A stretch of DNA of 33,863 nucleotides from Candidatus Methylomirabilota bacterium (GCA_036005065.1 DASYQW010000133.1:1-33863), one strand, 5' to 3'. Positions 8,734 through 17,796 are shown, counted from the stretch's first letter. Notes: a model not told the origin generated them from the sequence alone. Translations and numbers: made by a program.

Positions 8734-9210
8734 GTGAGGCTGCCGTTCTACTTCCTGGCCATCGGGGGGGGCACGCTCGTCCAGAGCACGGTGGTTCCCG
8801 TGTTCTCCGTGGCCGGCGTGGTCCCCGATCTGCCGGTCATCCTCGTCGTGCTGCTCGCGCTGCGGCGCGGTCCGGAGGTCGGATGCGTCACCGGCTTCGC
8901 GCTGGGGCTTGCCCAGGACGCGGTGGCCGGCGGGCCGCTCGGGCTGCACGCCCTTTCCAAGGCGATCGTCGGATTCGTCGCCGGTGACCTCCCGCGCTGG
9001 TGCCTCGTCTCGAACCCGCTGGTCCCGATCATGGCGGCGGTCTTCGCCACGGTCCTGGACGGCGGCCTCCGCTTCGCGGTGCTCCAGCTCTTCCACTATC
9101 CGGCGGCGTTCACCGAGCTCTTCGGCCGCGTGATCCTGCCTCAGGCGGCGTACAACGGCCTCCTGGCCGCGGTGGTCGGGGTCCTGCCGGTCCTGCGGCC
9201 GCGCCAGTGA
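8734..9210 (+). CDS. mreD: Rod shape-determining protein MreD
   Basis: This 158-aa hydrophobic protein is predicted to have five or six membrane helices. The family features are 'GTLVQSTVVPVFSVAGVVPDL' at the N-terminus (partly given) and 'GLAQDAVAGGPLGLHALSKAIVGF' in the middle. MreD is the membrane partner of MreC in the elongasome. Translation starts at a GTG three bases after the mreC stop, and its TGA overlaps the GTG of the PBP2 gene (GTGA), showing tight coupling. Confidence 0.92.
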   Translation: MRLPFYFLAIGGGTLVQSTVVPVFSVAGVVPDLPVILVVLLALRRGPEVGCVTGFALGLAQDAVAGGPLGLHALSKAIVGFVAGDLPRWCLVSNPLVPIMAAVFATVLDGGLRFAVLQLFHYPAAFTELFGRVILPQAAYNGLLAAVVGVLPVLRPRQ

Positions 9211-11036
9211 GCCTGAACCGGGTCGGCCTCCGCTCCCAGGATCACCGGCGGCGCCTCACGCTGCTGGCCGTGGTCCTGGCGACGGGCTTCATCGGGATCG
9301 CGGTCCAGCTGGCCAACCTCCAGATCCTGACCGGTGACCGCCTGGCGGCCCTGTCGGAGAAGAACCGGATCCGCCTCCGAACCGTCATCGCCCCGCGGGG
9401 GATCCTGTTCGACCGGGCGGGGCTGCCGCTCGTCGAGAACCGGCCGGCGTTCACCCTGGCGGTCGTGCCACGCGACGCGGGCGATCTCCCGGTCGTGCTC
9501 GACCGGCTGGCCGAGCTCCTCCATGTCCCCGTCGCCGAGCTGCAGGACCGGTTCGCCCGCGTCCCCCCCGACTCCCCCTGGCCCGTGCGGCTCTCCCGGG
9601 GGCTCTCGCTCGACGAGGTGTCGCGCCTGGAGGAGTGGAAGCTCGACCTGCCCGGCGTCACCATCGAAGTCGAGTCGCAGCGCGCGTACCCCTCGACCCG
9701 CTTCGCCGCCCACCTCCTCGGGTATGTCCGGGAAGTATCGGAGGCCGACCTGGAGCGGGACCGGGGCGGACGCGGGCGGCTCCGGCGGGGCGATCTCGTG
9801 GGACAGTCGGGGCTCGAGCGGCTGTACGACGAGTACCTCCGCGGGCGGGACGGCGCGGAGCAGATCGAGGTCGACGCCTATGGCCGGCCGATCCGGGTGC
9901 TCGAGCGCCTGGAGCCGACCGCCGGGGCGCACGTCCACACGACGATCGACCGGCGAATCCAGGAGGCGGCCGAGCAGGCGCTGGGGCCCCGGAACGGCGC
10001 CGTCGTGGTCCTCGACCCCCGGAACGGAGACGTCCTCGCGCTCGTGTCGAACCCGGCGTTCCCGGTGGAGCGCTTCTCGCGACCCATCGACCGGGAGACC
10101 TGGCTCTCGCTGGTCGAGGACCCGGCGCGCCCGCTCCTGAACCGGGCGGCCCAGGGGGAGTACGCGCCGGGCTCGCTGTTCAAGATCATCGTGGCCGCGG
10201 CGGCGCTCCAGCATCAGGTATTCACGCCCTTCGACCGGCTCTCGTGCCCGAAGGAGTGGTGGTTCGGCGGGCGGGCCTACCACAACTGGCAGGACCACGA
10301 CCGCGGGGCCCTCACTCTCTTGGAAGCGCTCAAGTACTCCTGCAACACCTTTTTCTACCAGCTCGGTCTGAAGGTGGGGCCCGATCGGATCTCGAAGACA
10401 GCCGAGGCCTTCGGGCTGGGCCGGCCGACCGGGAGCGGGCTCCTCGGGGAGCGGCCCGGTCTCGTGCCCTCGCCGGCGTGGAAGAAGAAGGCGCTCCGGG
10501 ACAAGTGGCACGCGGGCGATACGGTCAGCCTCGCCATCGGCCAGGGACTGATCACCGTCACGCCGCTGCAGGTGGCGCGCTTCATGGCCGCCGTGGCGAA
10601 CGGCGGGACGGTGTGGAAGCCACGGCTGGTGACGCGGGTCAAGGCTCTGGACGGGACGGCGCTCCTCGCCGAGTCCACGGAGGCGCAAGCCAAGGCCGAC
10701 GTAGCGCCGGTCGTCTTCGAGTTCCTGCGGCAGGCGCTGTGGGCGGTGGTGAACGACGGCGGCACCGGCAAGGGCGCCATGCTGCCCGGTCTCAACATCG
10801 CGGGCAAGACGGGGACCGCGCAGACGCGCGAGTTCAAGGACGACGCGGACCGGAAGCGCCGCGATGGCGACAACGCGTGGTTCGCCGCGTTCGCGCCGGC
10901 CGACGACCCCCAGGTCGTCGTGGTCGTCTTCGCGGAGCGGGCCGGCCTGGGTGGCCAGGTCGCGGCGCCCATCGCCCGGGAGATCTTCAAGGCCATCTTC
11001 CTCGAGAAGGTCGCATCGGCCGGACTGCCCGGCTGA
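9207..11036 (+). CDS. mrdA: Penicillin-binding protein 2 (elongasome transpeptidase)
   Basis: This 609-aa class B PBP crosslinks peptidoglycan during cell elongation. It has an N-terminal membrane anchor (about residues 14-34), a PBP dimerisation domain ('IRLRTVIAPRGILFDRAG', 'YPSTRFAAHLLGYV') and a transpeptidase domain. The active-site motifs are S323-L-F-K326 ('PGSLFKI'), S-C-N ('YSCNTFFYQ') and K-T-G-T ('GKTGTAQT'). The start is the GTG at 9207 overlapping the mreD stop, giving 'MSLNRVGLRSQDHRRR', the usual cytosolic charged head. It works with the glycosyltransferase RodA encoded 12 nt downstream. Confidence 0.95.
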   Translation: MSLNRVGLRSQDHRRRLTLLAVVLATGFIGIAVQLANLQILTGDRLAALSEKNRIRLRTVIAPRGILFDRAGLPLVENRPAFTLAVVPRDAGDLPVVLDRLAELLHVPVAELQDRFARVPPDSPWPVRLSRGLSLDEVSRLEEWKLDLPGVTIEVESQRAYPSTRFAAHLLGYVREVSEADLERDRGGRGRLRRGDLVGQSGLERLYDEYLRGRDGAEQIEVDAYGRPIRVLERLEPTAGAHVHTTIDRRIQEAAEQALGPRNGAVVVLDPRNGDVLALVSNPAFPVERFSRPIDRETWLSLVEDPARPLLNRAAQGEYAPGSLFKIIVAAAALQHQVFTPFDRLSCPKEWWFGGRAYHNWQDHDRGALTLLEALKYSCNTFFYQLGLKVGPDRISKTAEAFGLGRPTGSGLLGERPGLVPSPAWKKKALRDKWHAGDTVSLAIGQGLITVTPLQVARFMAAVANGGTVWKPRLVTRVKALDGTALLAESTEAQAKADVAPVVFEFLRQALWAVVNDGGTGKGAMLPGLNIAGKTGTAQTREFKDDADRKRRDGDNAWFAAFAPADDPQVVVVVFAERAGLGGQVAAPIAREIFKAIFLEKVASAGLPG

Positions 11037-11048
11037 GAGCTCGCGGGC

Positions 11049-12125
11049 ATGTTCCGGATCGATCGCCGGCTGCTCCTCCACTTCGACTGGCTCCTGGTCG
11101 GCCTGGCCGCTCTCCTGATCGGCGCCGGGCTCCTCACGCTGGGGAGCCTCGTCCCGCGGCTGCTCATGCGCCAGCTCCTGTGGCTCGCGGTGGGCGGCCT
11201 CGGCGTCCTCGTCATCATCTCGATCGACTACCGGATCCTGGCGCGCTGGGCCTACATCGCCTACGGGCTGGGCCTCGCCGTCCTGGCCGCGGTCCTCGTC
11301 CTGGGCCGGGCGGCCCAGGGCGCGCGCCGGTGGCTCGCCATCGGGCCCCTGACGGTGCAGCCCTCCGAGCTGTTCAAGCTGATCATCATCGTGACCGTCG
11401 CCACCCATCTGGCGAGCCGCGAAGAGCACCGGCCTGGCTGGGACCGGGTGGTCCTCCCCCTGCTGCTCGTCGCCCCGGCGTTCCTGCTGATCGTCAAGCA
11501 GCCGGACCTCGGCACGGCCCTGGTGCTCTTCCCGGTCGTGGGGGCGCTCCTGTTCGTCGGCGGCGCCCGCTGGCGAGATCTGGCGATCCTGGCCGGGACC
11601 GGGCTGGCGGCAGCCCCGGCGCTCTGGTTCTTCCTTCGCGGGTATCAGCGCGAGCGGCTCCTGGTCTACGTCGACCCGTTCCGGGATCCGCTCGGCAGCG
11701 CGTGGAACGTGATTCAAGCCAAGATCACCATCGGCTCCGGTCAGCTCACGGGCAAGGGGCTCTTCGGCGGTACCCAGAGCCGGCTCGCTTTCCTGCCGGA
11801 GCGTCACACGGACTTCATCTTCGCCGCCTTTGCCGAGTCGTGGGGATTCGTCGGCGCCGTCGCGCTCCTGGCCGTCTACGGGCTGCTCGCGATGCGGGGG
11901 CTGGAGGTGGCGGCCACCGCGCGGGATACGCTCGGGAGCCTGCTCGCGACCGGCGCCACCGTGCTGCTCGTGAGTCAGGCGCTCGTCAACATCGGCATGG
12001 TGACGGGCCTGCTCCCGATCGTCGGGATTCCGCTCCCCATGGTCAGCTACGGCGGCTCGGCCCTCTTGACGGCGTTGGGCGCCGTCGCCTTGATCGAGAA
12101 CGTGCGGATGCGCCGGTTCGCCTGA
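11049..12125 (+). CDS. rodA: Peptidoglycan glycosyltransferase RodA
   Basis: This 358-aa SEDS-family membrane protein polymerises lipid II and pairs with PBP2. It has about ten hydrophobic helices. Signature segments include 'ARRWLAIGPLTVQPSELFKL', 'VKQPDLGTALVLFPV', 'IQAKITIGSGQLTGKGLFGG', 'FLPERHTDFIFAAFAESWGF' and the C-terminal 'GIPLPMVSYGGSALL'. All are standard for RodA rather than FtsW. The catalytic Asp is expected within the large extracellular loop near the 'PERHTDFIF' block. It closes the mre cluster before the RNase G gene. Confidence 0.95.
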   Translation: MFRIDRRLLLHFDWLLVGLAALLIGAGLLTLGSLVPRLLMRQLLWLAVGGLGVLVIISIDYRILARWAYIAYGLGLAVLAAVLVLGRAAQGARRWLAIGPLTVQPSELFKLIIIVTVATHLASREEHRPGWDRVVLPLLLVAPAFLLIVKQPDLGTALVLFPVVGALLFVGGARWRDLAILAGTGLAAAPALWFFLRGYQRERLLVYVDPFRDPLGSAWNVIQAKITIGSGQLTGKGLFGGTQSRLAFLPERHTDFIFAAFAESWGFVGAVALLAVYGLLAMRGLEVAATARDTLGSLLATGATVLLVSQALVNIGMVTGLLPIVGIPLPMVSYGGSALLTALGAVALIENVRMRRFA

Positions 12126-12304
12126 GCCATGCCCGTGCTCTCTGACGTCGACTGCCCGGGAGTCCCCCGCCGCGGCTCGCGCGCGGCGCCGTGGCCTCCC
12201 GGGAGGCCCCGCCGGGCCGGTGAGCCCGTCCGGCCCGGGCCCGGCGGGGACGCGGGCGCGGCCTGGGCTCGAGCGCGGCGCCATCCCGGGGGAGCGAGTC
12301 TCAC
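12126..12304 (+). promoter_or_regulatory. Structured leader before RNase G
   Basis: This 179-nt spacer carries no convincing gene. It contains a perfect 16-nt palindrome GGCCTCCCGGGAGGCC (12193-12208) and a 9-bp hairpin CCGGGCCGG / CCGGCCCGG (12212-12220 with 12230-12238). A GGGGGAG ribosome binding site lies just before the ATG at 12305. In other bacteria the RNase E message is controlled through structure in its own leader. Whether this leader does the same is untested. Confidence 0.4.
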
Positions 12305-13822
12305 ATGCCACGGACAATCGTCATCAATGCCGGGATCAGCGAAACCCGGGTCGCCGTCGTCGACAGCGGCCTGCTCAGCGATCTCTCGCTGGAGCGCAAG
12401 CGCCATCGCTCCATCGTCGGGAACGTCTACAAGGGCGTCGTAACCAACGTCCTGCCGGGCATGCAGGCCGCGTTCGTCGACGTCGGCCTGGCCAAGGACG
12501 CCTTCCTCTACGCCGGCGACTTCACCGCCAATGTCGGCGAGTACGAGCGCATGATGCTCGCCGATGATGAGGCGGACATCGAGCTCGAGGAGCCCCCCGA
12601 GCGCGAGCGGCGCGAGATCGCCCCCATCGAGGACGTCCTGCGCAAGGGCCAGGAGATCCTCGTCCAGGTCTCCAAGGAGTCGCTGGGGACCAAGGGCGCT
12701 CGCATCACCTCCTTCATCAGCCTGCCCGGCCGCTACCTCGTCTACATGCCGCAGGTGAACCACGTCGGGGTCTCGCGGCGGATCCGCGACGCCGTCGAGC
12801 GCGACCGCCTCCGCCGGCTCATCAAGGCGATCCGGCCGCCGGCCGGCGGCGGATTCATCATCCGAACGGTGGGCGAGGGCAAGGGCGAGGAGGAGTTCCG
12901 AGCCGACATCGAGTTCCTGATGCGCCTCTGGCAGCAGATCCAGGCGCGCTTCGCCCAGGCTCCGCCCCGCTCGGTGCTCCACGAGGAAGGCGACCTGATC
13001 TTCCGGGTCGTCCGGGACCTGTTCACGGCCGACGTCGAGGAGATCATCATCGATGCCGAGGCGGAGTATCGCCGCGCGCTGGAATACGCGCAGAGCCTGG
13101 TTCCGGTCCTGGCCCACCGGGTCCACCTCTACGAGGGCCGGGAGCCCGTCTTCGAGGCCCGCGGGATCGAGAAGGAGATCGAGAAGGCGCTCCGCCGAAA
13201 AGTCTGGCTCAAGTCCGGCGGCTACCTGGTCGTCGACCAGACGGAGGCCCTCGTCTCCATCGACGTCAACACCGGCAAGTACGTCGGCAAGCGCGACTTC
13301 GAGGAGACGATCCTGAAGATCAACCTCGAAGCCGTCAACGAGGTGGTCCGCCAGATCCGCCTTCGCGACCTGGGCGGGATCATCATCATCGACTTCATCG
13401 ACATGGAGCGCGAAGAGCACCGCCAGCAGGTCTTCCGTGCCCTGAAGCGGGCGCTGGGCGAGGACAAGTCCCGGACGAACGTGCTCGAGATCTCCGAGCT
13501 CGGCCTGGTCGAGATGACACGCAAGCGGGTCCGCCAGGGACTCCAGTCGCTCCTCATGCACCAGTGCCCCACCTGCAAGGGCACCGGCGTGGTGAAGTCG
13601 CCGGGGGCGATCACGGCGGAGATCTACCGGAAGATCCAGGCGGCGGCGGCTGACGTCGGGGGCCAGGAGGTCCTGATCCGGGTCAACCCGGACATGGCCG
13701 CTCACTTCGAGGAGGCCGAGGCGGAAGGTCTCGAGATCCTGCAGCGTCGGATCCAGCGGAAGGTGACGGTCCAGGCCGTCCAGACGCTCCACAAGGACGA
13801 GTACGAGATCATCACCCGATAG
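12305..13822 (+). CDS. rng: Ribonuclease G/E
   Basis: This 505-aa single-strand endoribonuclease takes part in rRNA maturation and mRNA decay. It begins with the short RNase H-like piece 'MPRTIVINAGISETRVAV', followed by an S1 domain (about residues 36-120, 'GNVYKGVVTNVLPGMQAAFVDVG', partly quoted). The magnesium-binding catalytic aspartates are D320 ('SIDVNTGKYVGK') and D363 ('IIIIDFIDM'). The zinc-link C421-P-T-C424 holds dimers together. The long C-terminal scaffold of RNase E is absent, so RNase G is the better name. Its position next to mreBCD is the classical rng location. Confidence 0.95.
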   Translation: MPRTIVINAGISETRVAVVDSGLLSDLSLERKRHRSIVGNVYKGVVTNVLPGMQAAFVDVGLAKDAFLYAGDFTANVGEYERMMLADDEADIELEEPPERERREIAPIEDVLRKGQEILVQVSKESLGTKGARITSFISLPGRYLVYMPQVNHVGVSRRIRDAVERDRLRRLIKAIRPPAGGGFIIRTVGEGKGEEEFRADIEFLMRLWQQIQARFAQAPPRSVLHEEGDLIFRVVRDLFTADVEEIIIDAEAEYRRALEYAQSLVPVLAHRVHLYEGREPVFEARGIEKEIEKALRRKVWLKSGGYLVVDQTEALVSIDVNTGKYVGKRDFEETILKINLEAVNEVVRQIRLRDLGGIIIIDFIDMEREEHRQQVFRALKRALGEDKSRTNVLEISELGLVEMTRKRVRQGLQSLLMHQCPTCKGTGVVKSPGAITAEIYRKIQAAAADVGGQEVLIRVNPDMAAHFEEAEAEGLEILQRRIQRKVTVQAVQTLHKDEYEIITR

Positions 13823-13826
13823 TTCA

Positions 13827-13906
13827 TCGGAGGGGGCCTCGCCGGCCCCCTCCGAGACCTCCCCCAGGAGGGTTACGGCGGCACAGCCGCCGCGCGGAGC
13901 GCTCCG
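13827..13906 (+). repeat. Dispersed two-hairpin repeat, copy 2
   Basis: The element starts 5 nt after the rng stop. Hairpin 1 (13827-13855) has a 12-bp stem beginning TCGGAGGGGGCC with loop TCGCC. The box GAGACCTCCCCC follows. Hairpin 2 is CGGCGGC-ACA-GCCGCCG (13876-13892), then a self-complementary GGAGCGCTCC (13896-13905). No T-tract follows hairpin 1. The position after an operon's last gene suggests a role in transcript ends. Confidence 0.75.
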
Positions 13907-14272
13907 ATCCGGCCGTGAGATCTGAAGCCGCTTGGCGGCCTCTCAAGCGGCGGGGATAAGGGCGGTTGAGAGTCCGCGCGATTGCCCGATCTGGACGGTT
14001 CGACTATCCTACCTGCGTGGAGGGGAGAGTTCACCGTAACCACGTTTCCTGTCTAGAGCGCGGTGCCGCCGAACCCCCGCCGCGTCCGGGAGGCGAGCCG
14101 CACGCCGTCTGTCCCAGAACCGGGGCCCAAAGGACGTTCGCAGTCCTGCCCACCGGGGTGCCCACGCCTGAGGTGCTCGGGGAGAGACGCCGTACCGGGA
14201 GCGCCTGAAGAACCTTGATCCTCGCGGCGCCGCGGTGCGGGCAGGCGGGAACCGCTCCGCGGGAGCCGGCGC
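13907..14272. other. Gene-free stretch with an orphan promoter
   Basis: I find no protein-coding gene here that I would trust. There is a hairpin GCCGCTTG/CAAGCGGC (13927-13951) and a promoter-like pair at 13982-14010. Further pairings downstream include AGGAC/GTCCT, an 8-bp AGGTGCTC/GAGCGCCT pair with one G-U, and GCTCC/GGAGC. A short plus-strand reading frame at 13966-14208 lacks a ribosome binding site and any family likeness. Confidence 0.5.
13982..14010 (+). promoter_or_regulatory. Orphan promoter-like sequence
   Basis: TTGCCC (13982-13987) and TATCCT (14005-14010) are spaced by 17 nt. No start codon with a ribosome binding site follows at a sensible distance, and the csoR gene further on has its own promoter. 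It may drive a non-coding transcript or a longer csoR leader, or be chance. Confidence 0.35.
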
Positions 14273-14300
14273 TTGACGAACGACGGATCTGGCGTAACAT
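14273..14300 (+). promoter_or_regulatory. Promoter of the csoR-copA operon
   Basis: TTGACG (14273-14278) and TAACAT (14295-14300) are separated by 16 nt. The -10 box runs into the CsoR operator, so bound repressor would block RNA polymerase directly. The predicted start is near 14307 and the leader to ATG 14327 is only about 20 nt, without a clear ribosome binding site. Confidence 0.65.
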
Positions 14301-14315
14301 ACCCCCCTAGGGTAT
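14299..14315 (+). promoter_or_regulatory. CsoR operator
   Basis: ATACCCCCCTAGGGTAT is an inverted repeat (ATACCC, 5-nt centre, GGGTAT) of the G-tract type bound by CsoR/RcnR repressors. It covers the end of the -10 box and the predicted transcription start of the csoR gene itself, so autorepression relieved by Cu(I) is the straightforward reading. Confidence 0.8.
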
Positions 14316-14326
14316 CGATAAACCCC

Positions 14327-14605
14327 ATGAACGCCGAATCGAAGGCGACGCTGCTCCGCCGGCTGCGGCGGATCGAGGGGCAGGTCCGCGGCCTCCAGCG
14401 CATGGTCGACCGGGAGGCTTACTGCGTGGACATCGTCCACCAGGTGGCCGCCGCTCGGGCCGCGCTCACCGAGGTGAGCCGGGCCCTGGTGGGCGGGCAC
14501 GTCGAGCGGTGCGTGGTGGACGCCGTCCGCTCGGGAAGCCGGCGGGACCGGAACCGTAAGGTGGCCGAGCTCCTGGATGTTCTGGCGCGTCTCGACGGGG
14601 GCTAA
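14327..14605 (+). CDS. csoR: Copper-sensing repressor CsoR
   Basis: This 92-aa all-helical repressor belongs to the CsoR/RcnR (DUF156) family. It has the 'RLRRIEGQVRGLQRMVDRE' DNA-binding and dimer segment. The Cu(I) ligands appear as a C-H-C set: the Cys in 'YCVDIVHQ' and the His and Cys in 'GGHVERCV'. That set defines copper sensors rather than nickel/cobalt RcnR or formaldehyde FrmR. ATG 14327 is the natural start; an in-frame extension to 14273 would include the promoter. The gene sits directly behind its own operator and ahead of a DUF2182 protein and a Cu ATPase, which confirms the metal assignment by context. Confidence 0.93.
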   Translation: MNAESKATLLRRLRRIEGQVRGLQRMVDREAYCVDIVHQVAAARAALTEVSRALVGGHVERCVVDAVRSGSRRDRNRKVAELLDVLARLDGG

Positions 14606-14621
14606 GGCGAAGGCGGATCGA

Positions 14622-15410
14622 GTGGCAACGCTGGCGGGGAGTGACCGGGTCCTCGTCTGGGGCGGCCTCACCGGCCTCACGCTCGGCGCGTGGGGCTACC
14701 TCCTCCACCTCCACCGGGGCATGGCGGGGATGGCCGCCGACGGGATGAGCGGCTTGCCCGGCATGACGCCGATGCTGGCCCCCTGGACCGCCGCCGACCT
14801 CGCCTTCACCTTCACGATGTGGGCGGTCATGATGGTGGGGATGATGCTGCCGTCGGCCGCCCCCGTGATCCTGCTCTTCGCGGCGGTGAACCGGAAGCGC
14901 CGCGAGCAGGGCGGCGTGGCGGTCCCGACCGCCGTCTTCGGCCTCGGCTACCTCGTGGTGTGGGGTGGCTTCTGCGTGGTCGCGACGAGCGCGCAGGAGG
15001 GCCTCCACACGGCGGCGCTGCTCTCGCTGGCCCTGGCGGCGGCCAGCCCCATCCTCGGCGGGGTGCTCCTGATCGGGGCGGGCCTGTACCAGCTCACGCC
15101 CCTGAAGCAGGTCTGCCTCGCCCACTGCCGGAGCCCGCTCGGCTTTCTCATGACCCAGTGGCGGGAGGGCTTCGGGGGCGCGTTCTGGATGGGGCTCCGC
15201 CACGGGGGCTACTGCCTCGGCTGCTGCTGGGTGCTGATGGGACTCCTCTTCGTGGCCGGCGTGATGAACCTCTTGTGGGTCGCCGCGATCGCCGCCTTCA
15301 TCCTGCTCGAGAAGGCCGGGCCGGGCGGCGTCATGATCGGGCGCGTCGCGAGCGTCGTCCTGATCGTGGCCGGGCTCGCCGTGCTGGGTCAGGCCGTCCT
15401 GCGGATGTGA
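14622..15410 (+). CDS. DUF2182 membrane protein, probable copper partner
   Basis: The product is about 262 aa with six or so membrane helices and belongs to DUF2182, described as predicted metal-binding membrane proteins. An outward loop after helix 1 is Met-rich (M34, M37, M42, M48, M51) and next to H29/H31. The 'TMWAVMMVGMMLPS' block and the Cys sites 'VCLAHC' (C165, H168, C169) and 'YCLGCCW' (C198, C201, C202) are typical Cu(I)-type ligands. It lies between csoR and copA, so a role in copper export, delivery or sensing is a reasonable inference. The start is uncertain: GTG 14622 (GGCGGA upstream) or ATG 14577 overlapping csoR. Confidence 0.85.
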   Translation: MATLAGSDRVLVWGGLTGLTLGAWGYLLHLHRGMAGMAADGMSGLPGMTPMLAPWTAADLAFTFTMWAVMMVGMMLPSAAPVILLFAAVNRKRREQGGVAVPTAVFGLGYLVVWGGFCVVATSAQEGLHTAALLSLALAAASPILGGVLLIGAGLYQLTPLKQVCLAHCRSPLGFLMTQWREGFGGAFWMGLRHGGYCLGCCWVLMGLLFVAGVMNLLWVAAIAAFILLEKAGPGGVMIGRVASVVLIVAGLAVLGQAVLRM

Positions 15411-15413
15411 CCG

Positions 15414-17729
15414 ATGGCGACGACGTCCGGCTCCCGGGTCGACCTCGAGACGCTGACCGTGCCGGTCGCGGGCATGAGCTGCGCCGCCTGCGTGGGACGC
15501 GTCGAGTCCGCCCTCCGGAGCGTCCCCGGCGTCGTCGAGGCCTCGGTGAACCTCGCGAGCGAGCGGGCCCGGGTCGTGTTCCCGGGCGGCCGGGTGAGCG
15601 TGGAGGCCCTCCGCCGCGCGGTCCAGGCCGCCGGCTACGACATCCCGGCGACCGCCGGGGCAGCCAGCGAGGAGCCGGACCGCGAACAGGTGGCTCGCGG
15701 GCGCGAGATGGCCCGGCTCCGCCTGAAGGTCCTGGCCGGGACGCTCCTGTCCGTCCCCGTCCTCCTCGGCAGCTTTCCGCACCTCTTCCCCTGGGTGCCG
15801 GCGCCCTTCTCGGATCCATGGGTGCAGCTCGCCCTGACGGCGCCGGTTCAGTTCTGGGTCGGCGCGAGCTTCCATCGCGGCGCCGTCGCGGCGCTCCGTC
15901 ACCGCACCGCCACCATGAACACCCTCGTCTCGCTGGGGACGAACGCGGCGTTCTTCGGGAGCGTCGCGGTGACGCTGTGGCCGCATACCCTCATGGCCGT
16001 CGGCGCCATGACCTACTACGACACGGCGGCCGTCCTGATGACGCTGATCGTGCTCGGCCGTTACCTGGAAGCCCGGGCCCGAGGGCGGACCTCCGAGGCG
16101 ATCCGCGCGCTGGTGGGACTCCGGCCGAAGACGGCGCGGCTGGTCCGGGGCGATGCCGAGGTGGACGTGCCGCTCGACGCCGTCGTGCCCGGGAACCTCG
16201 TGCGGGTGCGGCCCGGCGAGAAGGTCCCGGTCGACGGCGCCGTCGTCGACGGCCGCTCGACCGTGGACGAGTCGATGCTCACCGGGGAAAGCCTGCCGGT
16301 CCCCAAGGGGCCTGGCGACCGGGTGATCGGGGCCACGCTGAACCGGACCGGCGCGTTCACCTTCCGGGCCGAGCGGGTCGGGCGCGACACGGTCCTCGCG
16401 CAGATCATCCGCCTCGTGGAGACTGCCCAGGGCTCGAAGGCGCCGATCCAGCGGCTGGCCGATCGGGTCGCGGCGGTGTTCGTGCCCATCGTGCTGGCCC
16501 TGGCGGCCGTCACCTTCGGCGTCTGGTGGGGCTGGGGGCCGGATCCCGCGCTCCTCTTCGCACTCTCGAACACCGTGGCGGTCCTGGTCATCGCCTGTCC
16601 GTGCGCGATGGGCTTGGCGACGCCGACCGCCATCATGGTGGGTACCGGCAAGGCCGCCGAGCACGGGGTCCTGATCAAGAGCGCCACCGCCCTCGAGCTC
16701 CTCCACCGGGTCCGGACGATCGTGCTCGACAAGACCGGGACCCTGACGCGCGGCCGTCCCGAGGTCACCGACGTCTTGCCGCGCGACGGCATGCCGGCCG
16801 CCGAGCTCCTCGCCCTCGCCGCGGCCGTCGAGCGGAGCTCGGAGCACCCGCTCGGCGAAGCGATCCTGGCGCGCGCGGCCGCCGAGGGCGCTCCCATGGC
16901 TGCCGCCGACGGCTTCGAGGCGCTGCCGGGCCACGGCGTCTCGGCGCGCGTCGCCGGCCATGCCGTGCTCCTGGGCCACGCCCGACTCCTGGGCGAGCGC
17001 GGGATCGCGCTCGACGGCCTCGGCAAGGAGGCCGAGCGGCTCGAGGCGGAGGGGAAGACCGCCGTCTTCGTCGCGGTGGACGGAGAGGTTCGGGGTCTCA
17101 TCGCGGTTGCCGACGTGCTGAGGCCCGAGGCCGCGGCGGCCGTCGCCGCCGTCCGCCGGCTCGGGCTCGAGGTCGTCATGCTCACCGGCGACACGCGCCG
17201 GACCGCGCGGGCGATCGCGCGCCAGGCGGGCGTCGAGCAGGTTCTGGCCGAAATCCCACCCTCGGACAAGGCGGCCGAGGTCGCGCGGCTCCGGGCCGAG
17301 GGCCGGCTGGTGGCCATGGTGGGAGACGGGATCAACGACGCCCCGGCCTTGGCCCAGGCCGATGTCGGGATCGCGATGGGCTCGGGTACGGACGTCGCGC
17401 TCGAGGCGGCGGACGTGACGCTGCTCTCGGGAGACCTCCGGTCGCTCGTCACCGCCATCGAGCTCTCGCGCGCCACGCTCCGGATCATCCGACAGAACCT
17501 CGGCTGGGCCTTCGGCTACAACGTGCTCCTCCTGCCGGTGGCGGCCGGCGTCCTCTATCCGGCCTTCGGGGCCGGCGGCGTCCCGGCCGCGCTCCGTCCC
17601 GTACTCGGCGAGGCGGGGCTCCTGTCCCCCATCCTGGCGGGCGCGGCGATGGCGCTCTCCAGCGTGTCGGTCGTCACGAACTCCCTCCGGCTCAAGCGCT
17701 TCCGCCCAGCCGGGCGGCCTGACGCGTGA
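15414..17729 (+). CDS. copA: Cu(I)-exporting P1B-type ATPase CopA
   Basis: This 771-aa ATPase pumps cytosolic Cu(I) outward. Domains in order: one heavy-metal-associated domain with 'GMSCAAC' (C23, C26), two initial helices, four core helices with the C395-P-C397 transport site, phosphorylation site D439 ('DKTGT'), the nucleotide-binding '[10 protein letters not shown]', and the hinge '[10 protein letters not shown]' (D638, D642). The late helices carry 'FGYNVLLLP' and '[15 protein letters not shown]', matching the YN and MxxSS determinants of Cu(I) specificity in subgroup 1B-1. It begins 3 nt after the DUF2182 gene, so it is under the csoR operator. Confidence 0.95.
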   Translation: MATTSGSRVDLETLTVPVAGMSCAACVGRVESALRSVPGVVEASVNLASERARVVFPGGRVSVEALRRAVQAAGYDIPATAGAASEEPDREQVARGREMARLRLKVLAGTLLSVPVLLGSFPHLFPWVPAPFSDPWVQLALTAPVQFWVGASFHRGAVAALRHRTATMNTLVSLGTNAAFFGSVAVTLWPHTLMAVGAMTYYDTAAVLMTLIVLGRYLEARARGRTSEAIRALVGLRPKTARLVRGDAEVDVPLDAVVPGNLVRVRPGEKVPVDGAVVDGRSTVDESMLTGESLPVPKGPGDRVIGATLNRTGAFTFRAERVGRDTVLAQIIRLVETAQGSKAPIQRLADRVAAVFVPIVLALAAVTFGVWWGWGPDPALLFALSNTVAVLVIACPCAMGLATPTAIMVGTGKAAEHGVLIKSATALELLHRVRTIVLDKTGTLTRGRPEVTDVLPRDGMPAAELLALAAAVERSSEHPLGEAILARAAAEGAPMAAADGFEALPGHGVSARVAGHAVLLGHARLLGERGIALDGLGKEAERLEAEGKTAVFVAVDGEVRGLIAVADVLRPEAAAAVAAVRRLGLEVVMLTGDTRRTARAIARQAGVEQVLAEIPPSDKAAEVARLRAEGRLVAMVGDGINDAPALAQADVGIAMGSGTDVALEAADVTLLSGDLRSLVTAIELSRATLRIIRQNLGWAFGYNVLLLPVAAGVLYPAFGAGGVPAALRPVLGEAGLLSPILAGAAMALSSVSVVTNSLRLKRFRPAGRPDA

Positions 17730-17796
17730 GGGCGCTGCCCTGGGACCGGGCCGCGGCCCGAGCAGCTCAAGGACGCAGGCCCGAGCCGGCGCGAGG

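Noticed and set aside
9141..12317. Very long minus-strand open frame across mreD, PBP2, rodA
   Set aside because: It is antisense to well-recognised genes, rich in Arg/Pro/Gly/Asp of the kind made by GC-rich codon position bias, and matches no family.
13966..14208. Short plus-strand reading frame between rng and csoR
   Set aside because: There is no ribosome binding site, no family likeness and Arg/Pro-rich composition; it overlaps the orphan promoter.
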